Of a stretch of 64,000 nucleotides of DNA, positions 19,501 through 27,670 are shown one piece after another. The position numbers and the translations under genes were made by a program. Numbering within the stretch: the first letter of the stretch is position 1; every line of letters starts with the position of its first letter. This stretch comes from Krasilnikoviella flava (GTDB lineage Bacteria > Actinomycetota > Actinomycetes > Actinomycetales > Cellulomonadaceae), in contig NZ_FUZQ01000002.1 in assembly GCF_900167525.1 (NCBI RefSeq), forward strand, positions 496,001 through 560,000, written 5' to 3'. The notes beneath the pieces are model-generated. The model did no database searches, was not told the DNA's origin, and saw only the letters and a list, made by a program, of their open reading frames with translations.

Positions 19501-20084
19501 GCGCCGAGCTCGACCGCCGCTGGCCGGAGCTCGCGCTGCCCGACGGCTGGCCCTCGCGGCAGCTGCGGAACCGCGCCGAGCGGATGATCGAGCGGCTCGC
19601 CGCCTACTACACGGAGGCGGGGGAGCCGCTGCTGGTGGAGCCGGCGTTCGAGCTCACCGTGGGGCGTGCGCAGCTGCGCGGCAAGATCGACCGGGTCGAG
19701 GACGCGGGCGACGAGGGCGTGACGGTCGCCGACCTCAAGACCGGCCGCACCGCACCTGCCCGCGCGAAGGCCACCGAGCACCCGCAGCTCGGGGCGTACC
19801 AGCTCGCGGTGGCCGAGGGGGCCCTCGACCTGCCGCCGGGCACGCCCAGCGCGGGGGCGCGGCTGGTGTACGTCGGGACGCCGACCGTGGCGCCCACGCT
19901 GCGCAGCCAGCCCGCGCTGGACGTCGGCGAGGACGGGTCGAGCTGGGCGCGCGCCCTCGTGGAGAGCGCCGCGGACACCATGGCGGCGGGCCGCTTCACC
20001 GCGCACGAGAACGACCTGTGCCCGATGTGCCCCGTGCGCCGGTCGTGCCCCGTGCAGCCCGAGGGAAGGAACGTGATCGGATGA
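16596..20084 (+). CDS. adnA: AdnA subunit of the AdnAB helicase-nuclease
   Basis: First subunit of the actinobacterial DNA end-resection motor-nuclease. The 1162 residues hold a UvrD-like motor (about 25-850) and a C-terminal RecB-like nuclease (about 915-1162). The nuclease shows GKIDRVED, VADLKTGR and QLGAYQ, and is framed by a Cys staple: Cys928 plus Cys1142, Cys1145 and Cys1151, fitting a 4Fe-4S cluster. The motor is odd: Walker A reads GGPGTGRTT (47-55), with Arg53 where Lys is expected, and Walker B reads VVVDDYQ (Asp270-Asp271) in place of DExQ. A Gly/Glu/Asp-rich insert lies near 370-430. It overlaps adnB by 4 nt (ATGA). Confidence 0.92.
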   Translation: MTPAPPTAPRLVAPARADVVSAGVVLDATQEAAVAAALDGPVTLVVGGPGTGRTTVATTVAVRALEGGDDGAPGVDPARVLVLAASRRSAARLRDEVTARAGRTVGAPMVRTPASAAFAVLRTRAAAHREATPTLVSGPEQDLVLAELLEGHLSGEGTDLALPPGLPEESLGLRGLRQELRDLLMRAAERGLGPVDLDELGRRHDRPEWVLAAQLYEEYLDVTTLRLGTPDAGARYDPAGVIDEAAHALAGWDDELPDVPRPRWDLVVVDDYQEATVATARLLQVLHDAGARLVLLADPDSAVQGFRGASPGLVGRAGAPVRTGVVGAFDARTVVLGTAWRQPDGLRAVTRAVTSRIATVSGALHRGAGARPEPDEAGADDADETDVADEAGGDELPGTAPRDGATRVEGGTPPPGEGHGASEGRTVEGSGRDAAPSGVQVAVLAGPAQEAAYVARELRAERLLHGTPWERMAVVARSGDRLASLRRDLVAASVPVALLGSDLPLRDEPAAAPLLAALRVCAAGGGVDRLLAEELGEPGVGSTLDAETAALLLTSPVGGLDAVALRRLRRALRAEELSGGGGRSSDALLVEALDDPARAGTLPSTVRRGPLAVARVLAAGRAAAAEPGATAQTVLWAVWAATGLADRWRDAALAGGPAGARADRDLDAVLALFRAAETYVDRMPGAPVAAFVDYLASQDLPADSLAASATGAHAVEALTPAGAAGREWDVVVVVGVQDGVWPDLRLRDSLLGSQALVELLAGRSEDAHGMGPEARRQVLADELRAFAVATSRARRRLVVTAVEDAEDAPSVFLDLVSPPDDGPDGAAGVDGPDPRRVTVGPPLDLRGVVAEARATLVRAASRDDVEGSGDRPVDAAAALLAGLAGAGIAEADPRTWYGVAATSSEAPLWGPEDVVTVSPSKVETVSTCALKWAFESAGATAPDATHQTLGTLVHAIAEELPKASLTALRAELDRRWPELALPDGWPSRQLRNRAERMIERLAAYYTEAGEPLLVEPAFELTVGRAQLRGKIDRVEDAGDEGVTVADLKTGRTAPARAKATEHPQLGAYQLAVAEGALDLPPGTPSAGARLVYVGTPTVAPTLRSQPALDVGEDGSSWARALVESAADTMAAGRFTAHENDLCPMCPVRRSCPVQPEGRNVIG

Positions 20085-23000
20085 CAGGGGACGGGACGAC
20101 CGGGCCGGCCGCGCCCGAGCCCGGGCGCGACGGCGAGCTCGACGACGCCGCGGGCGCGTTCGCCCGGGACGCGTGGGCCGCGCTCGGCGAACCCGGCCGC
20201 GAGGCCGACCTCGGGTTCCCGGAGCTCGCCGGGCTCGTTGCCACCGCCCAGGGCGTCGGGGCCGCCTCCCCGGACGCGTTGCTGTTCGACGACGACACCC
20301 TGCGGGGTGCGGCGCCCTCCTCCCCGGCGGGACACCGGCCGGACGCGCCCGCGAGACCGGGCCTGTCCGCCCGGGACATCGCCGAGCTGCTCGGGCGGCC
20401 CGCGCCCACGGACGAGCAGGTGGCCGTGATCGAGGCGCCGCTGGAGCCTGTGCTCGTGGTCGCGGGCGCCGGGTCCGGCAAGACCGAGACGATGGCGGCG
20501 CGTGTGGTGTGGCTCATCGCCAACGAGCTCGTGGCGCCGGAGGAGGTGCTCGGGCTGACGTTCACGCGCAAGGCGGCGGCCGAGCTCACCCAGCGCGTGC
20601 AGTCGCGCCTCGCGGGGCTCGCCCGCGCGCAGGGGCGCGCGACGTCGGGCCTGGACCTGCTCGCGCGGCCCACGGTGGCGACCTACAACGCGTACGCCGC
20701 GGCGCTGGTCGCCGACCACGGGCTGCGGCTCGGCATCGAGCCGGGCTCGCGGCTGCTGGGCGAGGCGAACCAGTGGCAGCTCGCGGCGCAGGTCGTCGAG
20801 TCGTGGGCCGACGACCTCGGCACCGACCGCGCGGTGAGCACGGTCGTCGGGGCCGTGCTCGCGCTGTCCGGGGAGCTGGGGGAGCACCTGCTGCCCGTCG
20901 ACGACGCGCGCGCCGCGCTGGCCGACGTCGTCGCCCGGCTGGACGCGCTGCCGCTCGGCCCGCGCCAGAAGAAGCGGACCAAGGAGATCCAGGGCCTGAT
21001 CGACTCGGTGGCGGAGCGCACCAGGCTGCTGGACCTCGTCGCCGAGTACCGGCGCCGCAAGCGTGTCGCGGACGCGCTCGACTTCGGCGACCAGATCGCG
21101 TTCGCGGCCGAGCTCGCACGGTCGGTGCCGGCCGTCGGGGCCACCGAGCGCTCCCGCTTCCCGGTGGTGCTGCTCGACGAGTACCAGGACACGTCGTACG
21201 CGCAGGTGGAGCTGCTCGCAGGGCTGTTCGGCGGCGGGCACGCCGTGACGGCGGTGGGCGACCCGCACCAGTCGATCTACGGCTGGCGCGGCGCGTCGGC
21301 GTCGGGCCTCGCGCGTTTCGGCGAGCGATTCCGCACGCGCGGTGGCGCCCCCGCGGCGGTCCGCTACCTCAGCACGTCGTGGCGCAACGACGCCGCCGTG
21401 CTGGCGGCCGCGAACGTCGCCGCCGCGCCGCTGCGGGACCGCGCGCGGCGGACGGGCACGGGCGTCGACGTGCCGCCGCTGGACCTGCGCCCCGGTGCGG
21501 GCACGGGTGTCGTGCGCGCGCACGTCGCCGCCACGAGCGAGGAGGAGGCCGAGGCGGCCGCGGAGTTCGTCGCGGCGCGCTGGCGCCGCTCCACCCGGCG
21601 GGACGGCTCCGACCGTGTGACGGCCGCCGTGCTGTGCCGGGCGCGGTCGCAGTTCGCGGCCGTCGAGGTGGCGCTGCGGCTCCGCGGGCTGCCCGTGGAG
21701 GTCGTGGGCCTCGGCGGGCTGCTGTCCACCCCGGAGGTGGTGGACGTCGTCGCGCTGCTCGAGGCGGTGCACGACCCGTCGCGGGGCGACTCGCTGCTGC
21801 GGCTGCTCACCGGGCCGCGCGTCAACCTCGGCGCGTCCGACCTGCACGCTCTCGGCTCGTGGGCGTCCGACCTCGCGCGCGCCGACGGTGTGCGGCCGGG
21901 CAGGCGCGCCCACCCCCAGGGTGACCCGCAGGAGGACGACGACGCCGTGGTCGTCGAGGGCGACGTCGTCGACCACCGCTCGATCGTCGACGCCCTCGAC
22001 GACCTGCCCGCCCCCGGGCGTCCGGCCCGGGACGGGCGCGTGCTGTCCGCCGCGGGCCACGGCCGGCTCTCGGCGCTGTCCCGGCTGCTGCGGGAGCTGC
22101 GCGGCCTCACGTACCTGTCGCTGCCCGAGCTGGTGGTCGTGGCCGAGCGCGCGCTGGGGCTGGACGTCGAGGTCGCCACGGCGCAGGTGCTCGCGGACAC
22201 GCTCACCCCGGCCGCGGGCCCCGGGGGCGGCGCGGCCGCGGGGGTGAGCCTGCGCGGCCGGGAGCACCTCGACGCGTTCCGGGACGTCGCCGCGAGCTTC
22301 GCGCAGTCGGCCGACGTCGCGACCCTGGGGGCGTTCCTCGCCTGGCTCGGCGTCGCGGGCGACCAGGAGCGCGGCCTCGACATGCCGGTCCGCGAGCCCG
22401 ACCCGGACGCGGTGCAGGTCATCACCGCGCACGCCGCCAAGGGACTCGAGTGGGACGTCGTCGCGGTCCCCGGTCTGGTGGACGGCGTGTTCCCGAGCCA
22501 GGCCGAGTCGTCGCAGGGGCGGCTGGACGGCGGCTGGCTCACGGACGTCTCCGCGCTGCCCTACCACCTGCGCGGCGACGCGCCGGACCTGCCCGAGTTC
22601 ACCTGGGCGGAAGCCGCCGACACCAAGGACCTCGCCGCCCGTCGCGACCTGTTCCGCGCGGAGAGCGGCGCGCACCGCCTGGCCGAGGAACGCCGGCTCG
22701 CGTACGTCGCCTTCACGCGCGCCCGCCGGGAGCTGTTCCTCACCGCGCACTGGTGGGGCACCGGGAGCACGCCGCGGCGCGTGTCGCCGTTCCTCGCGGA
22801 GCTCGTCGAGGGCGGGGTGGTGCGCGCCGACGGCTGGGCCGACCAGCCCGACCCGGCGGCGGGCAACCCGCGCGACGCGGTGGAGCGCGCCGCCCCGTGG
22901 CCGGCGACCGAGCCGGCCGCGGGAGCACCGACGGACGACCCCGGGTCCGCACAGCGGCCCGACGACGACGGTCCGACGCCGCGCGACCTGCTGCGGTCGT

Positions 23001-23770
23001 CGGCGGCCCGGGTGGAGGCCGCCCGGGCCGAGGGGACGGGCGCGCCGACCGGCGTGCTGCGCGACTCGTCCGGCCGTGACCTCGTGCTGCTCGCGCGCAC
23101 GCTGCTCGCCGAGCGCGGGGAACGGGGGACGCGGGAGGTCGAGATGCCGGCGCACGTGTCGGCGTCGGGCCTGGTGCGGCTCGCCGGGGACCGCGACGCC
23201 TTCGCGCTCCAGCTCCGCCGTCCCGTGCCGCAGGAACCGACCGTGCACGCCCGCCGCGGTACGCACTTCCACGAGTGGGTGGAGCGGTTCTACACGTCGT
23301 CGTCGCTGGTCGACGTCGACGACCTGCCGGGCGCCGAGGACGGCGAGATCGCGCCCGACGTCGACCTGGAGACCCTGCGGCAGCGCTTCGCCGACTCGGA
23401 GTGGGCGGCCCGCACGCCGCTCGCGGTCGAGGTGGACGTCGAGACCCCGGTGGGCGGCGTGATGCTGCGCAGCCGGATCGACGCCGTCTTCCCGGACCCG
23501 GAGGCGTCGTCGAGCGACGACGGCCCGCAGGCCGTCGTCGTCGTGGACTGGAAGACGGGTCACGAGCCGCGCGACGCGGCCGCCCGTTCCGCCCGCGAGG
23601 TCCAGCTCGCGGTCTACCGCCTGGCCTGGTCGCGGTACACCGGCCTGCCGCTCGACCGGGTGTCCGCCGCGTTCGTCTACGTGGCGGGCGGCACCACCGT
23701 GCGGCCGCGCCGGCTGCTCGACGAGGCCGAGCTGGAGGCGCTCGTGCGGGGCGAGCGTCACCAGCGGTAG
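20081..23770 (+). CDS. adnB: AdnB subunit of the AdnAB helicase-nuclease
   Basis: Lead motor and second nuclease of AdnAB, 1229 residues. An N-terminal extension of about 100 residues precedes the UvrD-like motor. Walker A is AGAGSGKTET (Lys134), the signature FTRKAAAEL follows, and Walker B is LLDEYQDTS (Asp366-Glu367), both intact unlike in AdnA. Further motifs are GDPHQSIYGWRGA and VITAHAAKGLEWD. The C-terminal RecB-like nuclease has HEWVERFY, SRIDAVFPD, VVVDWKTGH and REVQLAVYRL. The ATG at 20081 overlaps the adnA stop (ATGA) with AGGGAAGGA upstream. Its last 13 nt overlap the convergent cyanase gene. Confidence 0.93.
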   Translation: MTGDGTTGPAAPEPGRDGELDDAAGAFARDAWAALGEPGREADLGFPELAGLVATAQGVGAASPDALLFDDDTLRGAAPSSPAGHRPDAPARPGLSARDIAELLGRPAPTDEQVAVIEAPLEPVLVVAGAGSGKTETMAARVVWLIANELVAPEEVLGLTFTRKAAAELTQRVQSRLAGLARAQGRATSGLDLLARPTVATYNAYAAALVADHGLRLGIEPGSRLLGEANQWQLAAQVVESWADDLGTDRAVSTVVGAVLALSGELGEHLLPVDDARAALADVVARLDALPLGPRQKKRTKEIQGLIDSVAERTRLLDLVAEYRRRKRVADALDFGDQIAFAAELARSVPAVGATERSRFPVVLLDEYQDTSYAQVELLAGLFGGGHAVTAVGDPHQSIYGWRGASASGLARFGERFRTRGGAPAAVRYLSTSWRNDAAVLAAANVAAAPLRDRARRTGTGVDVPPLDLRPGAGTGVVRAHVAATSEEEAEAAAEFVAARWRRSTRRDGSDRVTAAVLCRARSQFAAVEVALRLRGLPVEVVGLGGLLSTPEVVDVVALLEAVHDPSRGDSLLRLLTGPRVNLGASDLHALGSWASDLARADGVRPGRRAHPQGDPQEDDDAVVVEGDVVDHRSIVDALDDLPAPGRPARDGRVLSAAGHGRLSALSRLLRELRGLTYLSLPELVVVAERALGLDVEVATAQVLADTLTPAAGPGGGAAAGVSLRGREHLDAFRDVAASFAQSADVATLGAFLAWLGVAGDQERGLDMPVREPDPDAVQVITAHAAKGLEWDVVAVPGLVDGVFPSQAESSQGRLDGGWLTDVSALPYHLRGDAPDLPEFTWAEAADTKDLAARRDLFRAESGAHRLAEERRLAYVAFTRARRELFLTAHWWGTGSTPRRVSPFLAELVEGGVVRADGWADQPDPAAGNPRDAVERAAPWPATEPAAGAPTDDPGSAQRPDDDGPTPRDLLRSSAARVEAARAEGTGAPTGVLRDSSGRDLVLLARTLLAERGERGTREVEMPAHVSASGLVRLAGDRDAFALQLRRPVPQEPTVHARRGTHFHEWVERFYTSSSLVDVDDLPGAEDGEIAPDVDLETLRQRFADSEWAARTPLAVEVDVETPVGGVMLRSRIDAVFPDPEASSSDDGPQAVVVVDWKTGHEPRDAAARSAREVQLAVYRLAWSRYTGLPLDRVSAAFVYVAGGTTVRPRRLLDEAELEALVRGERHQR

Positions 23771-24207
23771 TCGAGGAACTTCCCGTCGAAGGTCACCACG
23801 ACCCGGTCGCCGTCCGGGTGCGGGCGGCGGGCGATGTCGACCTGGAAGTTGATCGCGGACATGATGCCGTCGCCGAACTCCTCGTGGATGAGCTCCTTGA
23901 GCGCCGGACCGTACACGCTGAGCGCCTCCGTGAAGCGGTAGATCGTCGGGTCGGAGAGCACGGCCTCGTCGCGCACGCGGTACGGCTGCAGCCGCAGCGC
24001 CTCGGCGACGTCGTCGCCCAGGCCCAGCAGCTTGCACGCGGAAGACGCCTGCTCGGCGCTCATGGGGTGGTTGCCGAGCAGCGCGGCGGTCGTCCAGACG
24101 ACCGGTGCTCCGACCGTGTCGGCGATCTCCTGCCAGGTGCGGCCGGACCGGAGGCGGGCGGTGACGACCTGCTCGGCCGCGGCGGCCTTGGTCATGATCG
24201 GATCCAC
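23758..24207 (-). CDS. cynS: Cyanate hydratase (cyanase)
   Basis: Converts cyanate and bicarbonate to ammonia and CO2. The 149-residue protein has an N-terminal helix-turn-helix-like part and the C-terminal cyanase domain. The three catalytic residues Arg91, Glu94 and Ser117 are present, in DPTIYRFTEAL and GDGIMSAINF. GTG 24207 is preferred, with GAAGGA 6 nt upstream; ATG 24195 lacks a ribosome site. It follows an FNT channel gene by 46 nt on the same strand, so both are probably on one mRNA. Its 3' end overlaps adnB by 13 nt tail-to-tail. Confidence 0.95.
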   Translation of the reverse strand: MDPIMTKAAAAEQVVTARLRSGRTWQEIADTVGAPVVWTTAALLGNHPMSAEQASSACKLLGLGDDVAEALRLQPYRVRDEAVLSDPTIYRFTEALSVYGPALKELIHEEFGDGIMSAINFQVDIARRPHPDGDRVVVTFDGKFLDYRW

Positions 24208-24253
24208 GGGTGTCCTTCGTTCGGGGTGACGGGGCGGGCTGGGGGAGGGCCGG

Positions 24254-25111
24254 TCAGCCGACCGGCGTGGCCACGCGCTCCTCGACGGGCTCCGCCGGCG
24301 CGGGACGACGGCGCTCCGGCCGGGTCTTGTAGTGGGTCAGGTACAGCGGGAGGCCGACGAACGTCAGGCCGCCGACGAGGTTGCCCAGCACCGTCGGGAG
24401 CTCGTTCCACACCAGGTAGTCCATGACGGTGAAGTCGCCGCCGAGCAGCAGGCCGGAGGGGAACAGGAACATGTTCACCACCGAGTGCTCGAAGCCCATG
24501 TAGAAGAACAGGAACACGGGCATCCACATCACGACGGCCTTGCTGATCGTGTCCTTCGACATGAGGAACGCGACCACGCCGGTGGAGACCATCCAGTTGC
24601 ACAGCACGCCGCGCACGAACAGCGTGAGCATGCCGGCGGCGCCGTGGTCGGCGTACCCGACGGTGCGGCCCTCGCCGATCACACCGAGCGCCTGCCCGAT
24701 CTCGTTGGGCGGCGTGGAGAAGCCGTAGGTGAACGTGATCGCCATGAGCACGGCCACGGTGAACGCGCCGGCGAAGTTGCCGCAGAACACCAGGCCCCAG
24801 TTGCGCCACATGCCCGCCCACGTGGCTCCGGGGCGGCGGGCGATGACGGCGAACGGCACCAGGGTGAAGACCCCGGTGAGCAGGTCGAAGCCCATCAGGT
24901 ACAGCATGATGAAACCGATCGGGAAGAACGCGGCCCCGAGCAGCGGGTTGCCGGTGTTCGTCGAGATGGTCACGGCCATCGCGGCGGCCAGGGCGAGGAT
25001 GGCCCCGCCCATGAACGAGCGGATGAGGGTGTCCCGGGTGGACATGAACAGCTTCTTCTCGCCCGTGGCGATCATCTGCGAGACGAAGTCCTGCGGCATC
25101 ACGTACGACAT
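24254..25111 (-). CDS. Formate/nitrite transporter (FNT) family channel
   Basis: Inner-membrane pentameric channel for small monovalent anions, 285 residues with six hydrophobic helices. The pore motif GFEHSVVNMF contains the FNT histidine (His209, aligning with FocA His209). The N-terminal helix reads MSYVMPQDFVSQMI. ATG 25111 is chosen because GAAGGG lies before it; the ORF opens further upstream without support. Directly downstream is cyanase, so cyanate, bicarbonate or formate/nitrite are all possible substrates; the sequence cannot decide. Confidence 0.9.
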   Translation of the reverse strand: MSYVMPQDFVSQMIATGEKKLFMSTRDTLIRSFMGGAILALAAAMAVTISTNTGNPLLGAAFFPIGFIMLYLMGFDLLTGVFTLVPFAVIARRPGATWAGMWRNWGLVFCGNFAGAFTVAVLMAITFTYGFSTPPNEIGQALGVIGEGRTVGYADHGAAGMLTLFVRGVLCNWMVSTGVVAFLMSKDTISKAVVMWMPVFLFFYMGFEHSVVNMFLFPSGLLLGGDFTVMDYLVWNELPTVLGNLVGGLTFVGLPLYLTHYKTRPERRRPAPAEPVEERVATPVG

Positions 25112-25297
25112 GTCGGACCCTTCGGCGGGAGTGGCGGCGCTGGTGTGCCGCCGAGTCTCGCCGCCGCAGGTTGTGGCCACGTCGCCACGGTGTTGAGGTC
25201 GTGTTTCGACCCGGGCCGGGGCGGTGATCCCCGTGTTTCGCGCACCTCGCAGGACGCCGGGAAGGTCGGTGAGGCCTCCCGGCGCTCTCCGGACGGG

Positions 25298-26221
25298 TCA
25301 GGCGGGGGCGTCCTCGCGCGTGGCCTCGTCGAGGTCGGCGAGCATCGCCTCGGCGTCGGCGACGACGTCGGGCAGGCCGCGGCGGACGCCGTGCAGCAGC
25401 CAGCGGGCCAGGGCCAGCTCGCCCACGAGCAGCGCGCGGTCCACGAGGCGCGCGTCGTGCAGCTCGGTGCGGCGCAGCTGGTAGGCCTCCATGATCGAGT
25501 CCACGGAGTCCGGCGGGGCGGCGACGAGCAGCCAGGCGAGGTCGTCGGCCGGGTCGGCCACGCGCGCGTCGGACCATCCGCTGATCGCGGTGACACGACC
25601 GCCGGTGACGAGCATCTGCTCGGTGGCGAGGTCACCGTGCACGACGACGGGCTGGAACCGCCACAGGGCCACGTCCTCGAGCGCCGCCTCCCAGCGGCGC
25701 AGCAGCGTGGGCGGCACCTTGCCGGTCGCGGCGGCCTCGTCCAGCTCCACCAGGCGCCGCTCCCGGTACTCGGCCGCGGTGTACGACGGCAGCCCGCACG
25801 ACTCGACGACGGACGCCGGCAGCTCGTGCACGGCCGCGAGGGTGCGCCCGAGGTCGGCGGCGAGGCCGGGCCCGGGGCGCAGGGCCTCGAGGTCGAGCGC
25901 CGCGCCCGTCACGTGCCGGTGCACGACGGCGCGCCCGCCCTCGGGCAGCAGCGCGAAGCCGGCCACCTGCGGCACGGTGAAGGGCAGCACGCCGGCGTCG
26001 ACGTACAGGTGCAGCGCGTCGAGCAGCTCGGTCTCCGCCTCGAGCGCCGCTCCGGCCATGGTGGTGCGGGGCGCGCGCACCAGCCAGTCCACGCCGTCGT
26101 CGGCCGTCACGACGGCGACGTCGTAGTCGCCCGGCAGCTCCTCGGGGCGGACCGAGCGGGCGTCGAGGCCCGGGACGGCGGCCGTCGCGAGGGCGGCGAG
26201 AGCGAGCGGACTGCGTGGCAC
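25298..26221 (-). CDS. Aminoglycoside/macrolide phosphotransferase-fold protein with altered catalytic residues
   Basis: A 307-residue protein of the APH/protein-kinase-like fold. The catalytic loop reads HGDLATEQML: His and Asp are present, but the metal-binding Asn of HxDxxxxN is Gln. The second metal motif, normally IDWxxA, reads ISGWSDARVADPADD, so the Asp is replaced by Gly. Both Mg2+ ligands are therefore substituted, and normal phosphotransfer is doubtful. It sits divergent from nudC in the repair/redox island. GTG 26221 is the best start (weak GGTGGG upstream); the longer ORF reaches back into the nudC region. It may be a pseudokinase; an antibiotic-resistance call should not be made from fold alone. 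Confidence 0.75.
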   Translation of the reverse strand: MPRSPLALAALATAAVPGLDARSVRPEELPGDYDVAVVTADDGVDWLVRAPRTTMAGAALEAETELLDALHLYVDAGVLPFTVPQVAGFALLPEGGRAVVHRHVTGAALDLEALRPGPGLAADLGRTLAAVHELPASVVESCGLPSYTAAEYRERRLVELDEAAATGKVPPTLLRRWEAALEDVALWRFQPVVVHGDLATEQMLVTGGRVTAISGWSDARVADPADDLAWLLVAAPPDSVDSIMEAYQLRRTELHDARLVDRALLVGELALARWLLHGVRRGLPDVVADAEAMLADLDEATREDAPA

Positions 26222-26317
26222 CCGCCCACCGTAGACGGTGCCGGGGCCCGGCCGGGAGCACCGCGGTGCGCGTGTCCGCCGTCGCACGGCCGGGAGCCCG
26301 GGGCCAGTCGCCGCAGG

Positions 26318-26323
26318 TACGGT
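26318..26323 (+). promoter_or_regulatory. -10 box of a probable leaderless nudC promoter
   Basis: TACGGT ends 6 nt before the GTG at 26330. No Shine-Dalgarno sequence lies before that start, so translation of a leaderless mRNA is predicted. Confidence 0.5.
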
Positions 26324-26329
26324 CGAGGC

Positions 26330-27331
26330 GTGACGGCCCCCTTCGCGCTCCCTGACCTGTCCTACACCCGCGCCACCCACGACCGGGCGGCCGCACGTCG
26401 CGCCGAGCCGGGCCTGCTGCCGCGGCTGCTGGCCGACCCGGCGACCCGCGTCGTGCTGGTGCTGCGCGGTCGCGTCGCCGTCGACGCCGCAGGGGACCTG
26501 CTCTTGCTGGACGCCGCCGCCGCGGAGGGCCTCCCGGCCGAGCCCGACCGGTCCGACCGCCCCGACGCGCACACGCCCGGGCACCGGTGGCTGTTCCTCG
26601 GTGAGCAGGACGGGGCGGGCCTGCTCGGTCTCGTGCTGCCCGACGAGGCGGACGCCGACGCCGTGGGGATCGAGGGCGTGTCCCCGGCGGCGCCTGCCCC
26701 GCGGCTGGCGCGCGAGCACGCCTGGGCGGGCCTGCGGGAGGTGGGCGGGCGGCACGGCGACGCGCTCGCCGCGGAGGCGGTGGCCCTCGCCGCGTGGCAC
26801 GCCTCGCACGAGCGCTGCCCGCGGTGCGGCGAGCCGACCGTCGTCGAGCAGGCGGGCTGGGTACGGCGGTGCCCGGTGCAGGACGTCGAGATCTACCCGC
26901 GCACCGACCCCGCGGTGATCATGGCGGTGGTCGACGACGCCGACCGCCTGCTCCTGGGGCACGCCGCCCACTGGCCGGAGGGCCGGTTCTCGACGCTCGC
27001 CGGCTACGTCGAGCCGGGTGAGGGGCTGGAGCAGGCCGTGCGGCGCGAGGTGGCGGAGGAGACGTCGGTCGTGGTGGGCGACGGGCCCGGCGACGTCGTG
27101 TACCGCGGGAGCCAGCCGTGGCCGTTCCCCGCGTCGCTCATGCTCGGCTTCCGCGCGCGCGCCGTCGCGACCGACGTCGAGGTGGACGGCGTCGAGGTGA
27201 CCGCAGCGCGCTGGTTCACGCGCGAGGAGCTGGCGGCGGGCGTGCGGGCGGGGGAGCTCGGGCTCCCCGGGCGCCCGTCGATCGCGCGGGCGCTGGTCGA
27301 GGAGTGGTACGGCGGCGAGCTGCCCGGCTGA
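26330..27331 (+). CDS. nudC: NAD(H) pyrophosphatase / Nudix hydrolase NudC
   Basis: Hydrolyses NADH to NMNH and AMP, and in bacteria can remove NAD caps from RNA. The 333-residue protein has an N-terminal domain, a zinc-ribbon region (CPRCG, then RRCPVQD), and a C-terminal Nudix domain with GYVEPGEGLEQAVRREVAEE. The NudC-specific SQPWPFP follows. Only three of the usual four zinc-ligand cysteines are seen. GTG 26330 is fixed by the -10 box at 26318. It ends 10 nt from the convergent mycoredoxin gene. Confidence 0.9.
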   Translation: MTAPFALPDLSYTRATHDRAAARRAEPGLLPRLLADPATRVVLVLRGRVAVDAAGDLLLLDAAAAEGLPAEPDRSDRPDAHTPGHRWLFLGEQDGAGLLGLVLPDEADADAVGIEGVSPAAPAPRLAREHAWAGLREVGGRHGDALAAEAVALAAWHASHERCPRCGEPTVVEQAGWVRRCPVQDVEIYPRTDPAVIMAVVDDADRLLLGHAAHWPEGRFSTLAGYVEPGEGLEQAVRREVAEETSVVVGDGPGDVVYRGSQPWPFPASLMLGFRARAVATDVEVDGVEVTAARWFTREELAAGVRAGELGLPGRPSIARALVEEWYGGELPG

Positions 27332-27341
27332 CGCCGCTCGC

Positions 27342-27611
27342 TCAGGCGGTCAGGCGCGCCTTCACGTCGTTCAGGGACGGGTTGGTCGCGGCCGTCCCGT
27401 CGGGGAAGACGACGGTCGGGACGGTGCGGTTGCCGCCGTTGACCTGCTCGACGAAGTCCGCCGTGTGCGGCTGCTCCTCGATGTCCACCACGGTGTACCC
27501 GATGCCCACGGAGTCGAGCTGGGTGCGCAGCCGGCGGCAGTAGCCGCACCACGCGGTCGAGTACATCGTGATCGTGCCGGGCTCGGGGAGCTGCGGCGTG
27601 ACGGCGGTCAT
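27342..27611 (-). CDS. mrx1: Mycoredoxin (glutaredoxin-like, CGYC)
   Basis: An 89-residue glutaredoxin-fold reductase for mycothiol mixed disulfides. The active site is Cys22-Gly-Tyr-Cys25. The cis-proline region VNGGNRTVPTVVFPDG is typical of the mycoredoxin-1 family. The ATG at 27611 has AGGAGG just upstream. It lies between nudC and uvrD2, as Rv3198A does in M. tuberculosis, and is divergent from uvrD2 with 59 nt between. Confidence 0.9.
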   Translation of the reverse strand: MTAVTPQLPEPGTITMYSTAWCGYCRRLRTQLDSVGIGYTVVDIEEQPHTADFVEQVNGGNRTVPTVVFPDGTAATNPSLNDVKARLTA

Positions 27612-27670
27612 CGATCCTCCTGGGGACGACGGGAGCGGGTTGTCGGCGACGGCTGCGAGAATCGCAGACG

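Noticed and set aside
19607-24037. 1476-codon open frame antisense to adnA/adnB
   Set aside because: The frame encodes Arg/Gly/Asp/His-rich, low-complexity sequence without domains, a usual shadow of GC-rich coding DNA. The plus strand carries full UvrD and nuclease motifs.
25298-26221. Antibiotic-resistance phosphotransferase
   Set aside because: Both metal-binding residues are replaced, and the location next to nudC is chromosomal and conserved in type.
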